DNA of 64,000 nucleotides from JBBQNJ01 sp038329845 (GTDB lineage Bacteria; Planctomycetota; Phycisphaerae; Tepidisphaerales; Tepidisphaeraceae). The translations under genes were made by a program, and so were the position numbers. This document shows, one piece after another, positions 33,955 to 41,707 of the stretch. The stretch covers positions 145,883 through 209,882 of the forward strand of contig JBBQNJ010000001.1 of NCBI GenBank assembly GCA_038329845.1, read 5' to 3'. Each line of letters begins with the position of its first letter. Position 1 is the first letter of the stretch. Below the pieces are notes generated by a model, which made no database searches, was not told the DNA's origin, and was given only the letters and a program-made list of their open reading frames with translations.

Positions 33955-35202
33955 TCAGTGCCTTCGCGCCTCCGTGCCTTCCGCCTCCAACCCGTACACG
34001 TTCCCCCCCGTGTCCGCGACGATCAACCCGTCGCCTCCGACGGCCGGGGCGGCGGTGATCGCTCGTTCGGCGGCGAAGCTCCAGAGCTTCTTGCCGCTGT
34101 TCAGGTCCAACACGTACAGCGTCTTGTCTTTCGATCCCACGTAAACCCGGCGCGAGGAGATGACCGCCGAGCAATCCACCTCGCCGCGGGTGGCGAACGT
34201 CCAGCGCGGCTTGCCGCTGGCCAGATCGATCGCATGCACTCGCCGATCCCGCGCGCCGATGACGACCATGCCATCGGCGACCGCCGCGGTGGCGTAGACC
34301 ATCGCCTGGTTGCGGACCTGCTCGTAGGTCCAAACTCGCTTGCCCGAGCGGTCTACGGCGATCACCTTTCCCTGGTCGGTGCCCACCACGATGCGATCCC
34401 CGGCCAGGACCGGTGAGCCGCCCGACAACGCGCCGAGGTCGGCCACCCATTTCTCCGCCCCGTCGGCCAGCGCGATCGCCCGTAGCCGAGCGTCGCAGCC
34501 GGCGATATATGCCATCGACGCCGCAACGTCGATCGCCGGGGCGCCGTTAATACGGTCGGCGAACTCCCGCGTCCAGACGATCTTGCCGGACACCGGGTCC
34601 ACGGCATGAAAAAATCCCGCATCGTTGCCGAAATAAACCCGCCGACCATCGGTGTTGGACGAGCAGTGGATCGACGCCTCGGTCTGAAGCGTCCACAGCG
34701 CCTTGCCACTTAACGCATCGACGCAATGCAGCACGCCGGACAAATCACCGATCAGCAGCCGCCCATCGAGGAACAACGCCGTGGTCTCGAAGCTGTCGCC
34801 GGTCGCCAAGGTCCAGCGCGGTTTGCCGGTCGAGCGGTCGAGGGCGTGAATCGTTCCCAATCCATCGGCGAGATAAACCGTGTCGCCGACCCTAAGCGGT
34901 TGGCCGTCGATCGGTGCCCGCTCGGTGGGGTGAGCGCGATAGGTCCAGCTCAGCCGGTACGGCGGAGCGGGAGATTCGGGCGCTGTTCCCGTCAGCCCGC
35001 CTGCGCCATGGAAGCCGGCGGGCGAAGGCTCGGCAGCGCCGCCCTGCGCCCCGCCTGTCCCGGCCGGCCCCCCAGTCCCCCCGGCCGCGCCCGCCCCCCC
35101 TGCCGCCGCGCCCGCCGCCCCAACCGATACCGCCACCGCCATCCCCAGCAGCATCGCCGCGATCACGATACGGAGCCGGCAAATCGGCATGGCCAATTTC
35201 AT
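33955..35202 (-). CDS. Exported PQQ-repeat beta-propeller protein (BamB/outer-membrane assembly-like)
   Basis: 415 residues. An N-terminal signal peptide (RLRIVIAAMLLGMAVAVSVGAAG) is followed by a Gly/Ala/Pro linker and about seven PQQ-type blades. Repeated motifs include LDRSTGKPRWTLATGD, VDALSGKALWTLQTE, VDPVSGKIVWTREFA and LDLNSGKKLWSFAAE. Such propellers bind PQQ in dehydrogenases or act as protein scaffolds like BamB. The dehydrogenase catalytic parts are absent, so a scaffold is more likely. Its ATG overlaps the nadC stop by four bases (ATGA), so the two are translated together. Confidence 0.85.
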   Translation of the reverse strand: MKLAMPICRLRIVIAAMLLGMAVAVSVGAAGAAAGGAGAAGGTGGPAGTGGAQGGAAEPSPAGFHGAGGLTGTAPESPAPPYRLSWTYRAHPTERAPIDGQPLRVGDTVYLADGLGTIHALDRSTGKPRWTLATGDSFETTALFLDGRLLIGDLSGVLHCVDALSGKALWTLQTEASIHCSSNTDGRRVYFGNDAGFFHAVDPVSGKIVWTREFADRINGAPAIDVAASMAYIAGCDARLRAIALADGAEKWVADLGALSGGSPVLAGDRIVVGTDQGKVIAVDRSGKRVWTYEQVRNQAMVYATAAVADGMVVIGARDRRVHAIDLASGKPRWTFATRGEVDCSAVISSRRVYVGSKDKTLYVLDLNSGKKLWSFAAERAITAAPAVGGDGLIVADTGGNVYGLEAEGTEARRH

Positions 35203-36152
35203 AGGTCCATATCCATTCCGATATCCAGCGAGCTGGCCGAGTGGGTGATCGCTCCGACGGCGATCCGGTCCACGCCCGTTTCGGCCACGCTGCGAACCAT
35301 TTCGAGCCCGATTCCTCCACTCGCCTCCAGCGCCACGCCCGATTTGCCCCGCGCCCCATCGCGCAGCGCCACGGCCTGGCGCATCATCGGACAGTCCATG
35401 TTGTCCAGCAGAATCACGTCGATCCCCGGGACCTTCAGAACCTCGCGCAACTGCTCGAGCGAATCGACCTCGACCTCGACCAGGCGAGAGGCATCTTCAC
35501 CGCGGCAGCGTTCCACGATCGGCGACAACCGCGAGGCGATCTGCCCGGTCGTCCAACCCGCCAGATGATTGTCCTTGATCAGCAGCCCGTCATACAACCC
35601 CATGCGATGATTGTGTCCCCCGCCGCGGCGCACGGCATATTTCTCGAGCGCGCGATAGCCGGGAGTCGTCTTGCGAGTATCGTAAATCTTCGCCTCGGTC
35701 CCCCGCACCCGCTGGACGAACCGATGCGTCAACGTCGCCACGCCGGAGAGATGTCGCAAAAAATTCAAGATGACCCGCTCGGCCGACAGCAAAGACCGCA
35801 TCGGCCCGCGCACCCGCACGAGCGGCGTCACCCGGGCGTCGGAAAAGCGCCCCTCGATCACGTCCAGATGAAATCCGGGGATCAACTCGACACGCTGCCG
35901 CTCATCGTACGCCCGGCAAATCATCTCTACCATCGGCAGCCCGCAGACGATCCCCACCTGCTTCTGCACCAGCGTGCCGCAGCCCACCGCGCCGGCATCG
36001 ACCAGCAGCCGGCTGGTCACATCGTCCGCCGGATCGCCAAGGTCCTCGGCCCTGGCCAACTGGATCAGCGCCCGCACCTGCTGCTCCGCGGGAAACTCCA
36101 CCCCCCCGCCGTTTTCCTGACCGTTAATCCGCGACAATCGACACCTCCACAC
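35199..36152 (-). CDS. nadC: Nicotinate-nucleotide pyrophosphorylase (carboxylating) NadC
   Basis: 317 residues if begun at GTG 36152; GTG 36101 is an alternative closer to the usual start. Motifs: EDLGDPADDVTSRLL, NFLRHLSGVATLTHRFVQ, DTRKTTPGYRALEKYAVRRGGGHNHRMGLYDGLLIKDNH (quinolinate- and PRPP-binding basic residues) and EASGGIGLEMVRSVAETGVDRIAVGAIT. It makes nicotinate mononucleotide from quinolinate in de novo NAD synthesis. No nadA or nadB is nearby; the only operon partner visible is the propeller gene. Confidence 0.94.
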   Translation of the reverse strand: MWRCRLSRINGQENGGGVEFPAEQQVRALIQLARAEDLGDPADDVTSRLLVDAGAVGCGTLVQKQVGIVCGLPMVEMICRAYDERQRVELIPGFHLDVIEGRFSDARVTPLVRVRGPMRSLLSAERVILNFLRHLSGVATLTHRFVQRVRGTEAKIYDTRKTTPGYRALEKYAVRRGGGHNHRMGLYDGLLIKDNHLAGWTTGQIASRLSPIVERCRGEDASRLVEVEVDSLEQLREVLKVPGIDVILLDNMDCPMMRQAVALRDGARGKSGVALEASGGIGLEMVRSVAETGVDRIAVGAITHSASSLDIGMDMDL

Positions 36153-36831
36153 CGACGATAGGTCCCGTTTGCCCCGCCCGCAACCGGCAGCGCGGCGGGG
36201 TGTCCTCGTCGCGCCTCGCGGTCTGCTGCGCCCGGACTGGCCGGGGACGGTCCTTGGGCCCCGGGCCCGCGGGGCCGATCAACGACCGAAAAACCGCGCT
36301 CGGCGAACATTTGGACGGCGGTGATGCGGCGACTTTGACGTTTGGGATGGTGACGGCTCAAGATCCGCCGCCTCGGCGATCGTCCCGCCGGGTAGGCCCA
36401 TCCGAGCTTTGCGCTTCGCCGCTACGCGTTTGAATATTCCTTGGCGATCAACGGAGGGGTTTCATCGCCAAGACGCGAAGACGCGAAGGCAGGCGCAAGA
36501 AAAATCCGTTCGTGCAATTGGTGGTGAAAGTTCTTCGCCTGGTCGCTTGTTGCCTCGCTTGTTCCCTCGCTAACCCCCGATGCGATCATCGCCTGGTCGA
36601 GTTGGCTTGTTGCCTCGCTTGCGCTTCGGGCTAACGGGGGGCGCTCGACGCCCGGTCGATCTTGTTGCCTCGCTTGCGCTTCGGGCTAACGGGGGGCGCT
36701 CGATGCCTGGTCGGGTTGGTGCCTCGCTTGCGCTTCGGGCTAACCCGCGACGCGTTTATCGCTCGGTCGAGTTCATCGCCCGGTCGAGTTCATGGCCTGG
36801 TCGAGTTGTCGACTTGTCGCGCCTTCGCCCC
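36153..36831. other. 679-base gene-free region with repeats
   Basis: I find no convincing gene here. It holds a fragment with GAATATTCC (36,432), an AAGACGCGAAGACGCGAAG repeat (about 36,471-36,490), and a degenerate tandem array (see next entry) leading up to the nuoI 3' end. The first ~250 bases show nothing recognisable. It may hold the nadC promoter. Confidence 0.6.
36545..36815. repeat. Degenerate tandem array with GTTGCCTCGCTTGCGCTTCG units
   Basis: Units begin at about 36549, 36609, 36664 and 36719 (spacings 60, 55, 55). They share GCCTCGCTTGCGCTTCGGG then CTAAC. From 36,761 the array shortens to about 17-bp units built on CGGTCGAGTTCAT, three copies. The GCTTCGGGCTAAC/GCGAAG-type unit is, to my knowledge, a planctomycete intergenic repeat. 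The array lies directly behind the last complex I gene. Confidence 0.8.
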
Positions 36832-37368
36832 TTACATCGGCTCTTTCTCCACTGTCTGGTCGTACACCTTAAGCAGCTTGCTCTTGTCGAAGATCATCTC
36901 CTGGCGGGTCAGGCCGACGATGTCGTAGACGCTGGTCAGTTCGATCGCATCCACCGGGCAGGCCTCCTCGCACATGCCGCAGTAGATGCAGCGAAGTTCG
37001 TCGATGTCGAACTTCACCGGATACTTTTCCCGGTCGTCCCACGGGCTTTCGGCGGCTTCAATATGGATGCATCGGGCCGGGCAGGCCGTGGAACACATGA
37101 AGCAGGCCACGCACTTGACCCGGCCGGCCTCGTCCTTGTTCAGCCGATGCACCCCGCGGTAGGTCCGCAGCACCATCCCCCCCTGATCGGGAGTCAGTTG
37201 CTCGCGCTTCTCCTCAGGATACTGGATCACCCGATCCTCGCCGCGAACAACCACGTCGAACAGGTGCTTCATCGTCGTGCCCAGGCCGATCAGGGCCTGG
37301 GGGATGTAGAACTGATCGCCCAGCGACAGCCGGGGCTCTTCCAGCACGATCACATCGGAATCTTTCAT
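36832..37368 (-). CDS. nuoI: NADH-quinone oxidoreductase subunit I
   Basis: 178 residues. Two [4Fe-4S] motifs are complete: CVACFMCSTACP and CIYCGMCEEACP, with the linker CIHIEAAES typical of NuoI. It carries electrons from the NuoG side to cluster N2 in the peripheral arm of complex I. It starts 15 bases after the nuoH stop. The last residues (KVYDQTVEKEPM) end beside the tandem repeat array. Confidence 0.95.
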   Translation of the reverse strand: MKDSDVIVLEEPRLSLGDQFYIPQALIGLGTTMKHLFDVVVRGEDRVIQYPEEKREQLTPDQGGMVLRTYRGVHRLNKDEAGRVKCVACFMCSTACPARCIHIEAAESPWDDREKYPVKFDIDELRCIYCGMCEEACPVDAIELTSVYDIVGLTRQEMIFDKSKLLKVYDQTVEKEPM

Positions 37369-37383
37369 GGCTCAGGGCTCCGA

Positions 37384-38928
37384 TCAGGCGTTGGACGCCG
37401 CGGCGCCGATGGCCGGCAACGGCGTGTGAGTAAACCGGCTGCCGGGGATGCGCAGCCGGCGATTCATCGGCGCCATCGCCGGCAGCATGCGGCTGATCAG
37501 CATCGCCCCGAGAAGCGTGACGGCGTTGCCGGCCAGCAGGACCGCGGCCATGGGGCCGGAAATCATGGTGATATTCACAGCACCGCCGACATCGACAAAC
37601 CGCGGATTCGCCCCGGCCATCCAGTAGACCCCCACCGTCGTCACGAGCATCAGCCCCAGGGAGATGGGGATCATCCCCCGCCAGGCCAGCAGCATCAGTT
37701 GATCGAAGCGGAAACGCGGCAAGGTCCAGCGAACCCACATGAACACGAAGATGATCGCCAGAGTTTTTGCGAAAAAGACCATCGACCGGATCGCGCAGGC
37801 GAGCAGCGAGGTGGTCAACCCCGGCTGGGCATCCGAGACGTTGCCCGCCAACGGCGCCCAGAGCCACTCGATCCAGGGCAGGTGCCAGCCGCCGAAAAAC
37901 AACGCGACGCAGACCGCGCTGGTCGTGATCATGCCGGCATACTCGGCGAGGAAAAACAGGGCGAATCGCATCGAGCTGTATTCGGTGTGATACCCGCCGA
38001 CCAGTTCCTGCTCGGCCTCGGCCAGGTCGAACGGGGCGCGGTTGGCCTCGGCGTGGATGCAGACCAGGAACATCAAGAACGTCAGGGGCTGGGCGAAGAT
38101 GTTCCAGGCGGGGATGAACCCGGCCCAGTAGTGGGCCTGCTTCTCGACGATCAGCCCCAGGTCCAGCGTGCCGAACATGACCACGATCGCCAGCACGCTC
38201 AGGCCCAGGGGGATCTCGTAAGAGACCATCTGGGCCGTGGCCCGCAGCCCGCCGAGGAACGAGTATTTGTTGTTGCTGGCCCATCCGCCCACCACCACGC
38301 CGTACACCGCCAGCGAGAGGATCGCCAGGATGAAAAGCACGCCGATGTCCAAGTCGGCGATCTGGAAGGCGTAGCGGTAGGTTACGGTCGCGGTGGTGGT
38401 GGGAGGGGCGGTCGGAGGGGTGGGGGGGGTGGTGGGGGTCGCGTATGGATCGCCGCCGGCGGTCTGGATGACCGGCTGTCCGACCATCCGGGCCCCCAGC
38501 GGGACCGCATCGGCCGCGGCCGCAGCGACGGCGGCCGGATCGACCGCGCCGCTAACATCCACGACTTTGACCGCCTGGTGCGTCCCGCCCCAGGGGATCA
38601 CCGCGATCGACACGATCACCGCGATGATCATGATCATCGGCGCGATGGTGAAGAGAATCCGATCCACTCCCGCCGGGCGGTAGTCTTCCTTAACCAGGAA
38701 CTTCAGCCCATCGGCCATCGGCTGGCCCAGTCCCCACATCTTCCAGTTCTTGACGAAGGGGATGATGCCGAAACCCAGCCCCACGCGATTGGGGCCGATG
38801 CGATCCTGAACCCACGACGCGGTTTTCCGCTCGAGCAGGATCAAGTAGGCGATCGTGCCCATGGTCACGCCGTGAACGATGAAGGTCAGCCATACCCAGG
38901 CGGGGAGATTCATTATCCAGTCGATCAT
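37384..38928 (-). CDS. nuoH: NADH-quinone oxidoreductase subunit H with a periplasmic-loop insert
   Basis: 514 residues from ATG 38928 (ATG 38913 also possible). Conserved parts are LLERKTASWVQDRIGPNRVG, QPMADGLKFLVKED, YGVVVGGWASNNKYSFLGGLRATAQMVSYEIPLGL, EANRAPFDLAEAEQELVGGYHTEYSSMRFALFFLAEY and RWTLPRFRFDQLM. NuoH is usually 320-430 residues. Here ~75 extra residues between TM2 and TM3 are Ala-, Thr- and Pro-rich (DPAAVAAAAADAV, TPPTPPTAPPTTT) and face the periplasm. NuoH forms the quinone chamber and first proton path. Operon order nuoG, secreted orf, nuoH, nuoI. Confidence 0.93.
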   Translation of the reverse strand: MIDWIMNLPAWVWLTFIVHGVTMGTIAYLILLERKTASWVQDRIGPNRVGLGFGIIPFVKNWKMWGLGQPMADGLKFLVKEDYRPAGVDRILFTIAPMIMIIAVIVSIAVIPWGGTHQAVKVVDVSGAVDPAAVAAAAADAVPLGARMVGQPVIQTAGGDPYATPTTPPTPPTAPPTTTATVTYRYAFQIADLDIGVLFILAILSLAVYGVVVGGWASNNKYSFLGGLRATAQMVSYEIPLGLSVLAIVVMFGTLDLGLIVEKQAHYWAGFIPAWNIFAQPLTFLMFLVCIHAEANRAPFDLAEAEQELVGGYHTEYSSMRFALFFLAEYAGMITTSAVCVALFFGGWHLPWIEWLWAPLAGNVSDAQPGLTTSLLACAIRSMVFFAKTLAIIFVFMWVRWTLPRFRFDQLMLLAWRGMIPISLGLMLVTTVGVYWMAGANPRFVDVGGAVNITMISGPMAAVLLAGNAVTLLGAMLISRMLPAMAPMNRRLRIPGSRFTHTPLPAIGAAASNA

Positions 38929-39018
38929 GTTGATCCGATCCACGATCCGCGACAGCAAGGTTCGCCGCACGACCGCCGGCGGCGACAATACCGAGTATTG
39001 CGTAGCGCCGTCGCGGGA

Positions 39019-39867
39019 TCAACCCGCCGGCGCCGAACCGCCCGAGGGTGCCGGTGCCGGAGCGCTGCCGGGGGCGGTGCCGGACTCGACCGCCTCGTAG
39101 CCGGCTTTGACTTTTTCCCGCCCCGCCACCCGCGCCTGCATCGGCATGGGGTAGCGCCCCTGCTCGATCTCGGTGGCCAATTCCTCGAAGGCCCGGGCCT
39201 GGGCGTGCTTCCGCGCCGCCGTCCGGGCCGGGTTTTTGCGATACGTCGAGTCGATGTCGATCCGCCAGCCGGGTTTCGGCGAAAAACGCAACACCGTCGG
39301 GGTCTTGTCCTCGCCGGATAGATAGACCCGCGCCTCGACGCCGGCTTCATTCAGGACGATGCGGCTGGTGGCGAATCGGCGAGATTCCTGTTCGAGGGTG
39401 CTTCCGAACCCGATGGCCAAAAAGCCGCCCGGCCCGTACGCCTTTTCCGCCGCCCGCTGAAGGTGTCCGACCGCCCGCGCGATCTCGACACTGGCATCGG
39501 CGATCCGGCGAGCCTCGGGGCTTTCGGCCAGCGACATCGCGCCGATGCGCTCGGACTGGCCCTGAACCATCGCCATCGCGTACTCGGCGAGGGCCTCGAG
39601 CGGGCCGGGAACCGCCCGAGCCGGCGCCGTCGCGGGCACCGGCACCGTCGAGCGCGCGGGCGCGGGCAACGGCGCGGTCGGGGGCGCGGGCACCGTCGTG
39701 GGCACGGGCACCGTCGTGGGCACGGGCGCGGGCGCCGTCGCGGACGCAGACGCGGTCGTGGGTGCCGTCGCGGGCGCTGAGGTCTGGCCCCATGCCGCCG
39801 CGCCCAGCCACAGCACGGGCCCCAGCCACACTCCCGCCGTTGTCATTGCGACAATTCTCAATGCCAT
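39019..39867 (-). CDS. Secreted protein of unknown function between nuoG and nuoH
   Basis: 282 residues from ATG 39867, chosen because a signal peptide follows at once (MALRIVAMTTAGVWLGPVLW ... WGQ). Residues ~30-85 are Thr/Pro/Ala low complexity with a repeating PVPTTVP pattern; the DNA there is a run of GGGCACCGTCGTGGGCAC-like units. The rest (AMVQGQSERIGAMSLAESPEARRIADASVEIARAVGHL and VEARVYLSGEDKTPTVLRF) reads as a small soluble domain. No family is recognised. Its place inside the nuo operon suggests co-expression with complex I, but no role can be assigned. Confidence 0.6.
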   Translation of the reverse strand: MALRIVAMTTAGVWLGPVLWLGAAAWGQTSAPATAPTTASASATAPAPVPTTVPVPTTVPAPPTAPLPAPARSTVPVPATAPARAVPGPLEALAEYAMAMVQGQSERIGAMSLAESPEARRIADASVEIARAVGHLQRAAEKAYGPGGFLAIGFGSTLEQESRRFATSRIVLNEAGVEARVYLSGEDKTPTVLRFSPKPGWRIDIDSTYRKNPARTAARKHAQARAFEELATEIEQGRYPMPMQARVAGREKVKAGYEAVESGTAPGSAPAPAPSGGSAPAG

Positions 39868-39907
39868 TGCCCGAAATATACACCGGCGCGGCGGCCCGCG
39901 CGATTCT

Positions 39908-41509
39908 TCACAGTTCGGCGAACTCGAACGACGGCGATTCGACATCCTCGCGCGGCAGCACAATTTGGGCGAACGGCTCGCCCATCTCCTGGCGAATCCG
40001 CTCGGCGTTGTAAACACCCTCGCGCCCGAGAAGCTGGTAGTACACATCCCCCTCCCGGCGCGCCCCTTCGATCGGTGCGATGGCGGCGGCGAACGCCTGG
40101 ATGCGCCCGGCGTGGTTCTCCCAGCAGCCATCTTTCTCGGCCCACGACGCCGCCGGCAACACCACGTCCGCCGCGTCGCTCAACGGGCTGGCGAGGATGT
40201 CCTGCACGACCTTGAATCCCTTCTTGAACAGGATCGGAACGTCCTTGGGCACCCAGCTCGAAAGATACCCGCCGACGATCCACCCGCCGGCAAGCTTCTT
40301 CAGCTCCGGCAGGCCCGCGGCCATAAACTCCGACCAGGTGACCTGCATCCCCCCCAGCCGGGTCAGCACCCGCTGCACGCCGGCGGCGTTGGGGACTTTC
40401 TCGGCCTTGATGCGGAACGTCTCGGCGCCGCTGATATAGTGTTTGAACACCTCATCAGCGCCGGTACTGGGAACTGGTCCCAGCGCGAATACGCACTTGG
40501 GATCGATCGACCGCATGTACTGCCCCAGCAGCCACACTTCCTCGCACGCCATCATCGGCGAGAAAAAGCAGAACGTGCTTCCCGGGCCTTTTTCCTTCAC
40601 AATCGACTTTAGCCCATCCCCCGCGGCCTCGGTGGCGTTGGTGAAGGTCGTCTCGATCTGAGTTGCGTATTGCACCCGCCGCGGCTTGCGCAGGCGAGCG
40701 GGATCATGCACCGGCTTGTAGCTGTATCGCGTATCGTCGCTGATCCACCATTGGTTCACATCCGGGTTGTAGCGCGGCTTGATTCGGAAGATGACGTTCT
40801 CGTTCTGATCGATCCAGATGTTCTCCCCGCCAGAGTCGACCGGGCTGATCGACGCCGTTCGCTTGAGCAGCCAGACCCGCTGCTCGAACAGAAAATCCTT
40901 GTCCAGCAGCGCCCCGACCGGGCATAAGTCCACCACGTTGCCCGACAGCTTGTTGTTCAGCGGTTTGCCGGGAAAAATGTCGATCTCCTCACGAAACCCA
41001 CGCCCATCGACGTACAGTTCGCTGGTCCCGGAGATCTCGCGGGTGAAACGAACGCAGCGCGTACACATGATGCAGCGGTCGTTGTACAGCAGGATATTCA
41101 GCCCCACGTCCTTCTTAGGCCTCTTGGCCTTGTCTTCCTCGAAGCGCGAAACGGAGCGGCCATACTGGTAGGAAAAATCCTGCAGCCCGCACTCACCGGC
41201 CTTGTCGCAGACCGGGCAGTCCAGCGGGTGACTGACCAGCAGATACTCCATCACCTGCTTCTGGTTGGCGATGGCCTTGGTCGACTGGGAATGAACGACC
41301 ATCCCCTCGCGGACCGGCGTTTGGCAGGCCGGCAAGAGCTTGGGAACCCCCTCGACTTCCACCAAACAGATTCGGCATGAGGCGACGATCGACAACCCCT
41401 GATGGTAGCAGTAGTACGGGATCGGCACATCGGCATCCAGGCACGCCTGAAGGATCATCTGGCGGTCCTTGGCCTCGATCGTCTTTCCATCCACGGTGAT
41501 CTTGGGCAT
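39908..41509 (-). CDS. nuoG: NADH-quinone oxidoreductase subunit G
   Basis: 533 residues. The [2Fe-2S] motif is CYHQGLSIVASCRICLVEVEG ... CQT, split over residues ~34-62. Next are the His-Cys3 cluster HPLDCPVCDKAGECGLQ and the [4Fe-4S] motif DRCIMCTRCVRFTRE with CPVGALLDK. The molybdopterin-like domain follows but is short and lacks a full second half (family members reach 700-900 residues), as in other short NuoG. The C-terminal ADVVLPAASWAEKDGCWENHAGR is kept. It passes electrons from NuoEF toward NuoI. First gene of this nuo fragment; nuoE and nuoF are not in the window. Confidence 0.93.
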   Translation of the reverse strand: MPKITVDGKTIEAKDRQMILQACLDADVPIPYYCYHQGLSIVASCRICLVEVEGVPKLLPACQTPVREGMVVHSQSTKAIANQKQVMEYLLVSHPLDCPVCDKAGECGLQDFSYQYGRSVSRFEEDKAKRPKKDVGLNILLYNDRCIMCTRCVRFTREISGTSELYVDGRGFREEIDIFPGKPLNNKLSGNVVDLCPVGALLDKDFLFEQRVWLLKRTASISPVDSGGENIWIDQNENVIFRIKPRYNPDVNQWWISDDTRYSYKPVHDPARLRKPRRVQYATQIETTFTNATEAAGDGLKSIVKEKGPGSTFCFFSPMMACEEVWLLGQYMRSIDPKCVFALGPVPSTGADEVFKHYISGAETFRIKAEKVPNAAGVQRVLTRLGGMQVTWSEFMAAGLPELKKLAGGWIVGGYLSSWVPKDVPILFKKGFKVVQDILASPLSDAADVVLPAASWAEKDGCWENHAGRIQAFAAAIAPIEGARREGDVYYQLLGREGVYNAERIRQEMGEPFAQIVLPREDVESPSFEFAEL

Positions 41510-41559
41510 AGGCGGGCAATCCTATCCAAGCCGCTCGGGAATTTCATCCACTCCAAGGC

Positions 41560-41622
41560 GACCTCCAGAATATTCTCCACGCACGGGCAACTGGGGACAT
41601 CCAGAATGTTCGCTCGCTTCCC
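41560..41622. repeat. Partial or rearranged copy of the 78-bp palindrome family
   Basis: Contains CCTCCAGAATATTCTCC and, 34 bases on, GGGGACATCCAGAATGTTC in the same orientation. These are the end sequences of the elements at 24943 and 30852, but the CCTCACCG centre is missing. It lies in the divergent gap between nuoG and the large secreted protein gene. Confidence 0.55.
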
Positions 41623-41707
41623 GTTTGACAAATTCTTTACCCAAGTAATCATATAACCATTGACAATCCCCCCGGGTCGTCCGGGCGATTCTATTTTCAG
41701 GAGCCAA

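Noticed and set aside
36580..39321. A 913-codon open frame on the plus strand over nuoI and nuoH
   Set aside because: It is antisense to two certain complex I genes. GC-rich codon bias leaves few stops on the other strand; its translation is Arg/Gly/His-rich with no domain.
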